Source of the DNA: Chachezhania antarctica
Lineage (GTDB): Bacteria > Pseudomonadota > Alphaproteobacteria > Rhodobacterales > Rhodobacteraceae
Direction: 5' to 3'
DNA: 64,000 bases
Assembly (NCBI RefSeq): GCF_003646465.1
Contig: NZ_QZEX01000009.1
Coordinates: 122,142-186,141 of the forward strand
Under the pieces are notes generated by a model. It saw nothing but the letters and a program-made list of their open reading frames with translations, ran no database searches and was not told where the DNA came from. The position numbers and the translations under genes were made by a program. How positions within the stretch are numbered: position 1 is the first letter of the stretch; each line of letters opens with the position of its first letter. Positions 1 to 6,987 of the stretch are shown here, piece after piece.

Positions 1-431
1 ACAAGGACCAGGTCATCGAAATCCGAAACGATGCCCTTTTCATACATCTCGTAGGCGGCAAGCGCCGCTTCGACATTGGTTTCGGCCAGAAACGGCAGTT
101 CGAAGACCGACAGTTCGGGGAAACGGCCCGGGGTGTAGGCCACGACGACCTCGGCAATGTCCACGACGCCGTTTTCCACCATCGCAAGCTGCTGCACCGG
201 GCTTTTGCCAAGTGTACCGCCCGGGTAGTGTTCGATCTTCAGCGTGCCGTCGGACGCGGCCTCGACCGCTTCGATGAACGCCGGGACGCTGATCTTGTTG
301 TTGGCGCTCATCGGGGAGAACGCGCTTGCGAACCGCAGGGTCGTCTGCTCCTGAGCCACCGATGGCACCGCAGCCCCGATTGCCAGAACCGCCGCGCAGG
401 AGAATTCCTTCAAGGTCTTCATCATCGTCAT
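1..431 (-). CDS. dctP: TRAP transporter solute-binding protein, DctP family (partial, C-terminus outside window)
   Basis: This is the N-terminal 143 residues of a periplasmic receptor for a tripartite ATP-independent transporter, which binds an organic acid or amino-acid-like solute and delivers it to the DctQM membrane subunits. A signal peptide (basic start MTMMKTLK, hydrophobic core, cleavage near SVAQE) is followed by the typical first strand TLRFAS and the motifs YPGGTLGKSP and ENGVVDIAEV, which are hallmarks of the DctP fold. Three in-frame ATGs (431, 425, 422) are possible; 431 is the longest. It is divergent from the HutC-like regulator, and the TATA-rich operator candidate at 528-535 lies between them, so it probably belongs to the same regulon as the lyase and cyclodeaminase homologues. 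The substrate is unknown. The membrane subunits, if present, lie outside the window. Confidence 0.85.
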   Translation of the reverse strand, partial: MTMMKTLKEFSCAAVLAIGAAVPSVAQEQTTLRFASAFSPMSANNKISVPAFIEAVEAASDGTLKIEHYPGGTLGKSPVQQLAMVENGVVDIAEVVVAYTPGRFPELSVFELPFLAETNVEAALAAYEMYEKGIVSDFDDLVL

Positions 432-510
432 GTATCCCTGTGCATCTGATCGTCTTGCGGCGCCGGCACGCCTTCTGTTCGAGGCTTCCTCCGGGACCGA
501 GCAAGTTCCT

Positions 511-538
511 TTGACAAGTCTATGCAGGTATATACAAT
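511..538 (+). promoter_or_regulatory. Promoter of the HutC-like regulator with overlapping TATA operator
   Basis: TTGACA (511-516) and TACAAT (533-538) are separated by 16 bp and form a near-consensus promoter. The palindrome GTATATAC (528-535) overlaps the spacer and the -10 element. Read on the minus strand it is TTGTATATACC, close to the TTGTATATACAA type of site known for HutC repressors. This suggests autorepression, and possibly control of the divergent dctP gene. The ATG at 522 lies inside this promoter, so it cannot be the regulator start. The assignment is by eye. Confidence 0.55.
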
Positions 539-578
539 TCCGGCAACGACAAACTTTAGGCAACGTGGGAACGATGTG

Positions 579-1325
579 ATGAACACCGAAACGAGAAAGT
601 CACAGACCCCGAAAAGCCTTCAAATCAAGGAGTTTATCGTAAGCGAGATAGAGTCCGGCACCTTGAAACCCGGTGACAAGGTGCCGTCCGAGACGCAGCT
701 GGCGGAACGGTTCTCTGCCTCGCGGATGACCGTGAATCGCGCGGTGAAGGAACTGACGGTCGAACGCCGGGTCAAACGCGTGCAGGGCCTGGGCACCTTC
801 GTGGCGGATCAGAAGCCGCTAGCCCCGCTGATCGAGATCCGCAGCATCAGCCAGGAAATCGCGCTGCGCGGCGGGCAGCATTCCTGTGTGCCCATCAGCG
901 CGTCCGAGGAGATCGTGTCGGACGAGGATGCCGACCGTCTGGGCCTGCCGCCGCGGTCGCGCGTGTTCCGGTTGCGGGCGGTCCACAAGTGCGACGGCAC
1001 GCCGATCCAGTACGAAGACCGCCTTGTGAACCCCGCCTTCTCGCCGGATTTCCTGGAGCAGGATTTCTGCAGTGCCACCGCCTCGGACTACCTGCTGAAA
1101 CACGTCACCTTCACCGAGGTCGAACACAAGGTCGACGCGATGCGGCCCACCGAAGACATGGCAAGGCTGCTGGAGATCGGGACCGACGATCCCTGCCTGC
1201 GCCTTGTGCGCCGGACATGGTCCGGCGACCGCGTGATCACCTATGTCCAGCTTGTTCATCCCGGTGATCTCTACCGGCTGGGCGGGCGCTTCCAGGGCCC
1301 CGGCATCGCCCGCGAGATCGCCTGA
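579..1325 (+). CDS. GntR-family (HutC subfamily) transcriptional repressor
   Basis: A 248-residue regulator. Residues about 11-77 form the GntR winged helix (IKEFIVSEIESGTLKPGDKV, then SETQLAERF, SRMTVNRAVKEL and GLGTFVA), and the remainder is a UTRA ligand-binding domain (RVFRLRAVHKCDGTPIQYEDR, TWSGDRVITYVQLVHPG). HutC-type proteins repress catabolic operons and release DNA on binding a pathway intermediate such as urocanate. The start at 579 is preceded by GGGA at a suitable distance and lies downstream of the promoter at 511-538. The gene for a PhnD-like protein begins 2 bp after the stop codon, so the two are cotranscribed. Similar TATA boxes here and at 4912-4920 suggest that it controls the flanking lyase/cyclodeaminase locus. 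The inducer is unknown. Confidence 0.85.
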   Translation: MNTETRKSQTPKSLQIKEFIVSEIESGTLKPGDKVPSETQLAERFSASRMTVNRAVKELTVERRVKRVQGLGTFVADQKPLAPLIEIRSISQEIALRGGQHSCVPISASEEIVSDEDADRLGLPPRSRVFRLRAVHKCDGTPIQYEDRLVNPAFSPDFLEQDFCSATASDYLLKHVTFTEVEHKVDAMRPTEDMARLLEIGTDDPCLRLVRRTWSGDRVITYVQLVHPGDLYRLGGRFQGPGIAREIA

Positions 1326-1327
1326 CG

Positions 1328-2131
1328 ATGATCGCCTGCACTCGCATGTACAACGCGACGCCCGCCGTGGCGGACGCATGGCGCGCTCTGATCGAACGCG
1401 TGTCCGCGAACGCCGGGGTCCCGCTGGACGTGATCGACTATCCCGCCCCTGCCCCGCTGGCCGACCTCTGGGACCGGCCGGACATGGGGGCCGTGTTCAT
1501 GTGCGGCTGGCCCTTCCAGAAACGCCGCCCCGGCCCGCAGATCGTCGCCGCGCCGGTCCCCACGGATCCCGATTGCACGGGCCCGACCTATTGCACCGAC
1601 ATGGTCGTCCGGGCCGACGCGCCGTTCCGGACGATCGAGGACACGTTCGGAGGCCGCATCGCCTGGACCGACCGGGGATCACAGTCGGGCTTCAACGCCC
1701 CAAGGCACTTCCTGATGCGCTACCGCGACGGGGACGCGCCGCTTTACAAGGCCAATGTCGGACCGCTGATAACCCCTCGCGCGTCGCTGGGTGCGGTGCT
1801 GGACGGCACCGCGGATGTCGCGCCGCTGGACAGTTACTTCCACCTTCTTCTGCAACGCCACGACCCCGAAACCGCATCGCGGCTGCGCGTGATCGCGCGC
1901 ACCGAATGCACGCCTGCACCCGTGCTTGTCGCCGCGGCCGAAATCGACCCCGGTATCGTGGGCGCGCTGGGAGACGCGTTCGAAGCGGTCACCGCGGACC
2001 CGACATTCGCATCGGTGCTCCATGATCTGTGCCTGCGCGGGTTCAGCCGTATCGACGATCCGTCGATCTATGCCATCACCGATGCATGGGATGCCGAGGC
2101 GCGGGCCGCAGGCTACGACCTGCCCGGCTGA
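1328..2131 (+). CDS. PhnD-like periplasmic-binding-fold protein without signal peptide
   Basis: A 267-residue protein resembling the PhnD/SsuA group of type 2 binding proteins: an N-terminal lobe with MGAVFMCGWPFQ, then the hinge-type stretch FGGRIAWTDRGSQSGFNAPR (compare G-x-x-x-A-F-x-x-x-x-S-x-S-G in phosphonate-binding proteins), and a C-terminal lobe with VLDGTADVAPLDSY. No signal peptide or lipobox is present, so it is predicted to be cytosolic. It starts 2 bp after the HutC-like gene and is probably translated with it. No transporter genes adjoin it. A cytosolic ligand sensor or an enzyme using this fold is therefore as plausible as a transport role. The family assignment is moderate and the function is unknown. 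Confidence 0.7.
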   Translation: MIACTRMYNATPAVADAWRALIERVSANAGVPLDVIDYPAPAPLADLWDRPDMGAVFMCGWPFQKRRPGPQIVAAPVPTDPDCTGPTYCTDMVVRADAPFRTIEDTFGGRIAWTDRGSQSGFNAPRHFLMRYRDGDAPLYKANVGPLITPRASLGAVLDGTADVAPLDSYFHLLLQRHDPETASRLRVIARTECTPAPVLVAAAEIDPGIVGALGDAFEAVTADPTFASVLHDLCLRGFSRIDDPSIYAITDAWDAEARAAGYDLPG

Positions 2132-2138
2132 CGGCCTG

Positions 2139-3806
2139 TCAGGGGCCGCCGCGGCAACAGCAGGCGGCATCGACGGGCACATCCGTGCGCGCCGCGGCAA
2201 TGGTCAGCTTCTGCCTGACCATCGCAAGCTCGCCCGCCGCCCCGCGCTGGTCCAGGCATTCGACCAACCCGCGCAGCGCCCAGACGTTGTCGGGATGTTG
2301 CGTGCAGCGGGCGACCTCGTCATTCAGGCCCAGATCGGCGCGGTAGACCTGCTCTGCCTCGGCAAAATGGCCCTGCTCGGCCAGCAATGCGCCCAGGGCG
2401 TGGCGCGGCGGGTGCATCCAGGCCCATGGCTCCGTGTAGGTCAGCGCATCGTCGCGTGCCACGGCCCGGCGCAGCGCGGCAAAGGCGTGATCGTAGTTGC
2501 GCTTGCGGTATTCCAACTCCCCCTCCAGCATCGCTTCGCCCACGGCGAGCATGTCGACGATCGGGTTGCTCAGGAAGATTGCATCGGACGGGATCGCTGC
2601 CATCGCACCGTTCAGCCGGCGCTGCGCGGCTTCGGCCTGGGGGATGTTGCCCAGGGCGGAATGCGCCACGCCCTGCCCGTAGGCGTGCATCGCCGCGCGG
2701 ATCGGCATCAGGGCCGGGTCGGGCGGCGGCGGGTCCTGCACAAGGTCGGTCCAGCGGCCGAAACGCACCAGCACATGGGTCCGCATTGCGGAATAACCAT
2801 CCAGGATCGCGGCCATGAAGGGAAAGCTGCCCGCGATCAGGTCCGGCGTGGCGATGCCGCGGATCCGGTCGGCCGCGTATATCGCGCCGCCGTAGTGCCC
2901 CAGCATCATGGCCGCGAACATGTAGAGGTGCAGGTCATGACACCGCGCCGTGGTGTAGAAATTCTCGGCCCCGCGCCGGTCCACATACCGGTCATCCGCC
3001 GCCACGGCGCGTTGGCAGAGCGCCACAGACTGCGCGTAGTCACCGCACTGCACGTAGATATGCGCGGGCATGTGGTGCAGGTGCCCCTCGTCACAGGCCA
3101 GATCGCGCAGCGCGTCCGCCGACCGAAGGGCGTCTTCCGGCGTCGGCGACATCTCCATCGCGTGGATATGCATGTGCAGGATGCCCGGATGAACCGTGCC
3201 GCCCGGCGCGAACATGGCCTGCAACGCGCGGCCCAGGACCTCGACACATTCAAGGATGTCCGAGCCCGGCATCGGCGTTCCGGTGTGGATGTCCCACAGT
3301 TTCCGGGGCGTGCGCGTCACCCCCGCCTCGACGAATAGCGCTGCGATGTCCAGATCGTCGGGATGCGCGCGACAGGCCCGGCGCATGGCGTCGGTATAGT
3401 CGTCGTGCCAGTGGTTCAGCTGGTCATGCGACGTGGCGTCGGGCCGGGGATAGCGGCACAGGATCGCGTCGATCAGCGCCTTTTCCGCCGGGCTGGCTCC
3501 TGCGCTCAGCGCCACGGCCCTTTGCGCAGCATCGTGGCACACTGGCAGGGTCGCTTCGATCTCGGGCGTGGAAAAGCGGATCCACGGCCGGTTGTAGAAC
3601 GGGCCGTTGGCGTAGGCGATGCCCCACCACGCCATCGCGCAGTCCGGATCGTGCGTCAGCGCTTCGCGGAAGCAGAACACGGCCTCTTCGTGGTTGTAGG
3701 CGAAGGTCCAGCATAGGCCGCGGTCGAGCCATGTCTGCGCGGTGGCGGACGATGTGGTGACCGGTCTCGTCCAGCCGTAAAGTCTGAAATACCCGTCCGC
3801 CGTCAT
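2139..3806 (-). CDS. Tetratricopeptide-repeat protein
   Basis: A 555-residue soluble TPR protein. Repeat-like helices are visible as NHEEAVFCFREALTHDPDCA near residue 35, as repeated units with HMPAHIYVQCGDYAQSVALCQRAV in the middle, and as RHALGALLAEQGHFAEAEQVY near the end. The stretch HIHAMEMSPTPEDALRSAD followed by GHLHHMPAHIY is typical of a TPR family found beside metabolic genes in proteobacteria. The start at 3806 is chosen because GGGCAGGGCG lies just upstream; an in-frame extension to 3893 would overlap the upstream gene and is arginine-rich nonsense. It begins 13 bp after the cyclodeaminase stop, so the two form one operon. No catalytic motif or signal peptide is apparent. A scaffold or interaction role is inferred. 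Confidence 0.75.
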   Translation of the reverse strand: MTADGYFRLYGWTRPVTTSSATAQTWLDRGLCWTFAYNHEEAVFCFREALTHDPDCAMAWWGIAYANGPFYNRPWIRFSTPEIEATLPVCHDAAQRAVALSAGASPAEKALIDAILCRYPRPDATSHDQLNHWHDDYTDAMRRACRAHPDDLDIAALFVEAGVTRTPRKLWDIHTGTPMPGSDILECVEVLGRALQAMFAPGGTVHPGILHMHIHAMEMSPTPEDALRSADALRDLACDEGHLHHMPAHIYVQCGDYAQSVALCQRAVAADDRYVDRRGAENFYTTARCHDLHLYMFAAMMLGHYGGAIYAADRIRGIATPDLIAGSFPFMAAILDGYSAMRTHVLVRFGRWTDLVQDPPPPDPALMPIRAAMHAYGQGVAHSALGNIPQAEAAQRRLNGAMAAIPSDAIFLSNPIVDMLAVGEAMLEGELEYRKRNYDHAFAALRRAVARDDALTYTEPWAWMHPPRHALGALLAEQGHFAEAEQVYRADLGLNDEVARCTQHPDNVWALRGLVECLDQRGAAGELAMVRQKLTIAAARTDVPVDAACCCRGGP

Positions 3807-3819
3807 CGCCCTGCCCGCC

Positions 3820-4824
3820 CTACTTGAAGCGCAGTCTCTGTCCGATGCCCATCTTCGCCGCCTTCGCCACCATCGCCGCACCAAGGGCGACATCGGTGCT
3901 GGCCAGCCCGCGATGCCAGAACAGGATCGTTTCGTCGTCGGATTCTCGCCCGGGCTTCAGCCCGGCCGCGACCTCGCCCATCTCGGCATAAAGCGTGTCT
4001 TCGGTCAGCTTGCCCTCGTCCACATGACGGCGCAGCGCGCCATAGGGGCGGCCCGGTCCGCACTGGCCCCAATCATCGACCAGGATCTTGTCCATGATGT
4101 CGGTCAGATCGAATTCCAGCGCGCTCATCGTGCCGTAGGGGACGACATAGGCCCCTTTCTTCACCCACTCGGTCTTGAACATCGGCATGGGCTCCGGCAG
4201 GCGTGTCGCTTCGACCATGATGTCGGCGCCCTCCAGGCAATCCTGCCAGTTGTCGGTCACGATGACGGGCTTGCCCAAGTCCTGCTCAAGCCGCTGGCCG
4301 AAGGCATCGCGGCTTTCGGGGCGGCGGGAGTGAATCCGGATCTCGTCGAAATCGAACAGATGGTCCAGCAGACGGATGTTCCAGTACGACGTGCCGCGGG
4401 TGCCGACATGACCCAGGATCTTGCTGTCCTTGCGCGCAAGGTATTTCGCGCCCACCGCCGTCACCGCGCCGGTGCGCATTTCCGTGATCGCCGTCGCATC
4501 GATGATCGCCTTCGGGACCCCGTTTTCGGGATCGAACAGGTTCAGGACAGCCAGTTCTGACGGCAGCCCCTGCTTGTAATTGTCGACGAAGTCGCCAACG
4601 ACCTTCACTCCCGCAACGCCCAGCGGTTTCACGTAGCCCCGAAGCACGTTGAAATGCCCCTTGTCCGAGGATTCGGGCACAAGGTGGACGCGCGGTTCGA
4701 TCACCGTTTCCCCCCGCCCCTGTGCGGCCAGGCAGGTTTCCACGGCATCGAGAATTTCGTCATTGCTGAGCGCCAGCGCCTCGACATCGGGCGCGTTCAG
4801 ATAGTCGATCCAGATTTCATCCAT
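3820..4824 (-). CDS. Ornithine cyclodeaminase / mu-crystallin family protein
   Basis: A 334-residue NAD(P)-dependent enzyme of the ornithine cyclodeaminase family, whose members deaminate or reduce imino/amino acids (ornithine, alanine, ketimines). Visible features are the family motif TEMRTGAVTAVGAKYLAR (about residues 114-131), the dinucleotide-binding turn GHVGTRG (138-144; family consensus GxGxxG, so the first part is atypical), and IRIHSRRPE after the second strand. The start at 4824 is preceded by GAAGGG; an extension to 4860 has no better signal. It is divergent from the lyase homologue and is followed by the TPR gene. A HutC-like box at 4912-4920 lies upstream. The pairing with an ammonia-lyase homologue and a HutC-type regulator suggests degradation of an amino-acid-like compound. 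The exact substrate cannot be told. Confidence 0.8.
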   Translation of the reverse strand: MDEIWIDYLNAPDVEALALSNDEILDAVETCLAAQGRGETVIEPRVHLVPESSDKGHFNVLRGYVKPLGVAGVKVVGDFVDNYKQGLPSELAVLNLFDPENGVPKAIIDATAITEMRTGAVTAVGAKYLARKDSKILGHVGTRGTSYWNIRLLDHLFDFDEIRIHSRRPESRDAFGQRLEQDLGKPVIVTDNWQDCLEGADIMVEATRLPEPMPMFKTEWVKKGAYVVPYGTMSALEFDLTDIMDKILVDDWGQCGPGRPYGALRRHVDEGKLTEDTLYAEMGEVAAGLKPGRESDDETILFWHRGLASTDVALGAAMVAKAAKMGIGQRLRFK

Positions 4825-4883
4825 GTCGTGTTGCCCTTCGCTGCGGCGCGGCCACATCAAGGGAGGCCGGCTGATTGTGCCTG

Positions 4884-4920
4884 TTGATCCGGCAATGCTA
4901 TCGTCTATACTGTTATATAC
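4884..4920 (+). promoter_or_regulatory. Promoter and HutC-like operator between cyclodeaminase and lyase homologues
   Basis: TTGATC (4884-4889) and TATACT (4906-4911), 16 bp apart, form a promoter candidate reading towards the lyase homologue. Directly downstream, GTTATATAC (4912-4920) reads TTGTATATAACA on the minus strand, including the next bases. It shares the core TTGTATATA with the box in the regulator's own promoter (528-537). It is well placed to repress both divergent genes. Confidence 0.5.
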
Positions 4921-5054
4921 AAGTTTAAATATCCAGGCTCCGGACAGGCAGGCACGGTGCGGCGCTCTCGTCTGACCTGCGCTGGCGACATCGGGCAGCC
5001 GGCCTTTTCGGGTTCATGTATCGCCACACCCGGCCCTTTGCGGAAAGTCATCGC

Positions 5055-6578
5055 GTGTCAGAACGTCCCCCCGTCCTCCTTGGCGACACGAAACCTGCGG
5101 TGGCCGATATTGCCGCCATCGCCCGCGGCCGCGTCCCTGTTGAACTGACGGCCGGGATGGAACGACGGCTGGAGGCTGCGCGCGCGGTGGTCGAGCAGCA
5201 GCTTGCCGCAAACGTGCCCGTCTATGGCCTGACGACCGGGCTGGGCGCCGGGGTCGACACACGCCTCGGCCTTGCGGATGTTACGGCCTTTCAACAACGC
5301 GTCCCGCAAGCCCGTGCCGTCAGTGTGGGCGCGCCGGTCCCGGTTGAAACCGTCCGGGCGATCATGGCGGCCCGGCTCTCCGGCTTTGCCGGTGGCGCCT
5401 CGGGCATCTCTCCGGGCGTGGCCGTGACACTGGTCCAGGCGCTAAACGCGGGCGTCCACCCGGTTGTTCACAGCCTCGGGTCCATCGGCGAAGCGGATCT
5501 GGCGCAGATGTCGGATGTCACCCGCGGGTTAATGGGCCATGGCGAAGCCGAGTTCGGGGGCGAGATCCTTCCGGCCGCCGATGCCCTGTCGCGCGCCGGT
5601 GTGACGCCGTTGGTGTTGGGCCCGCGCGACGGGCACGCGATGGTGTCGGCCAACGCCTTCTCGATCGCGCTGGCCTGCCTTGCACTGGACGATCTGGACC
5701 GGCTGATCGACTGGTCTTTCAGCGGCACGGCGCTTGCCTTCGAAGCGTTCCGCGCGGCGACCGGCGTGCTGGATCCAAGGGTGCTGTCCCTGCGACCTGC
5801 CTTCGGCCAGGAGGAAGCAGGAGCCCGCCTGATGCAGCTGTTCGCAGGCAGCGCCTTGCTGCACGAGGGCGCAGCCCGGCGTCTGCAGGACCCGCTCAGC
5901 TATCGCTGCGCACCGCAGATCTGGGGCGCCCTTCTCCATGGGCGAGAGGAAGCCGCAGAGGCGACCGGAATCGAACTGTGCGGCCCCGGCGACAACCCGG
6001 TGGTCCTGATCGAAGAAGGTTTGCTGGTTCACAACGGCAATTTCGACACGACTGCGCTGGCCCTGTCATGGGAACGGCTGGGCATGGCCATGGTGCAATG
6101 CGCCTCGGCCGTCACGCACCGCTGCATGCAGATCATGTCGCCCGGCATCTCGGATCTGCCGCGCTTCCTGTCGCCCATGGGCAGCAGCCGCAACGGGTTT
6201 GCCACAGTGCAGAAGACGCTCGCCGCGCTGGAAGCCGAGATCCGGCATCTGGCCACCCCGATGGCCTTTCCCCCGATCCCTGTGGCGGACGGTATCGAGG
6301 ATCACGCCTCGCTGGCACCCGGTGTACTGGCCAAGACGGCGACCATCATCGACCGCTTCCGCCTTCTTGTCGCGATCGAGATGATCGTGTCTGCACAGGC
6401 CGTAGAACTGCGCGGCGTGGCCCACACGCTTGGCGCCGGCACGGCCCGTGCCTATGCGTGGGTCCGCAACTGCGTGCCACCGCTGACCGAGGATCGCGCC
6501 CAAGGCGCCGACTTCTCCGCAATGGCCGAACTGTTGCGCGAGGAATCGCCGGCAACCACTTTGCTGGTCACCGATTGA
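5055..6578 (+). CDS. Aromatic amino acid lyase (HAL/PAL) superfamily protein lacking the MIO triad
   Basis: A 507-residue homologue of histidine/phenylalanine ammonia-lyases. Conserved features include YGLTTGLG (residue 57 on), NAGVHPVVHSLGSIG, LQDPLSYRCAPQ, GPGDNPVV, HNGNFDTTALALSWE and DGIEDHASLAPG. The position that normally reads GSVGASGDLAPL, whose Ala-Ser-Gly cyclises to the MIO electrophile, reads GSIGEADLAQMS (about residues 142-153). The triad is absent and one residue is missing, so classical MIO chemistry should not be possible. An unrelated ASG at 115-117 lies in the earlier GxSG loop. GTG 5055 is chosen because GGAAAG lies 7 bp upstream; an ATG at 5016 lacks such a signal. The gene is divergent from the cyclodeaminase homologue and apparently under HutC-like control. 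The reaction is unknown. Confidence 0.8.
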   Translation: MSERPPVLLGDTKPAVADIAAIARGRVPVELTAGMERRLEAARAVVEQQLAANVPVYGLTTGLGAGVDTRLGLADVTAFQQRVPQARAVSVGAPVPVETVRAIMAARLSGFAGGASGISPGVAVTLVQALNAGVHPVVHSLGSIGEADLAQMSDVTRGLMGHGEAEFGGEILPAADALSRAGVTPLVLGPRDGHAMVSANAFSIALACLALDDLDRLIDWSFSGTALAFEAFRAATGVLDPRVLSLRPAFGQEEAGARLMQLFAGSALLHEGAARRLQDPLSYRCAPQIWGALLHGREEAAEATGIELCGPGDNPVVLIEEGLLVHNGNFDTTALALSWERLGMAMVQCASAVTHRCMQIMSPGISDLPRFLSPMGSSRNGFATVQKTLAALEAEIRHLATPMAFPPIPVADGIEDHASLAPGVLAKTATIIDRFRLLVAIEMIVSAQAVELRGVAHTLGAGTARAYAWVRNCVPPLTEDRAQGADFSAMAELLREESPATTLLVTD

Positions 6579-6852
6579 GCGGCCTCCCCCAGACCAACCC
6601 GGGCATATGCAGGTCTCAGCGTCTTCAGCGCTCCCTTGAACAATTGAAGAACATTGCTACAGCCCCTTGGGACGTAAAAAGTCTACTTTGAAGAGTGAGG
6701 GCTTTCTTCGGCTTCATTTGAAGTCAGCGCCATATGAAGTTCTTGCCGCCGTAACCGCCCTCGCCCCAGGCCTTTGGGGATCTCCGGTACGCTTGCACAG
6801 AACCTTCAAGGCACTTCCTGTGCGGAAAAGGGTGTATCTTCGCCCGCCCCTT

Positions 6853-6987
6853 ATGGTAATTCTGTTAAGCATTTCGGTTTTGGGCGCTTGTCGCCCACTC
6901 GACGACGGCAAGCAGGCGGTGGAACAGCGGTCGCCAACGAAGGCAATCGACTGTCCGGCCGATCTCCCTATCAGAGGTACGCAATGA
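6853..6987 (+). CDS. Possible small lipoprotein (44 aa)
   Basis: A short reading frame begins MVILLSISVLGAC and continues with a hydrophilic tail of about 30 residues. LGAC preceded by a hydrophobic stretch is a good lipobox, so a lipidated Cys13 would be expected. Its stop codon overlaps the start of the RTX gene (ATGA at 6984-6987), the arrangement of translationally coupled genes. The ribosome-binding site is weak, and an upstream GTG at 6820 or 6829 would add a basic n-region. Small lipoproteins of this kind resemble entericidin or bacteriocin-release proteins in size only. It may be a chance frame. Confidence 0.35.
   Translation: MVILLSISVLGACRPLDDGKQAVEQRSPTKAIDCPADLPIRGTQ

Noticed and set aside
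522..578. ATG at 522 as the start of the HutC-like regulator
   Set aside because: It lies between the -35 and -10 elements of the gene's own promoter; the ATG at 579 has a proper ribosome-binding site and family-like N-terminus.
1926..3338. Long open frame on the plus strand over the TPR gene
   Set aside because: Shadow of the minus-strand TPR gene, which has clear repeats and a ribosome-binding site.
5394..5410. ASG in GFAGGASGIS of the lyase homologue as the MIO triad
   Set aside because: It belongs to the earlier conserved GxSG loop; the MIO loop is the GSIG segment some 30 residues later, which lacks ASG.
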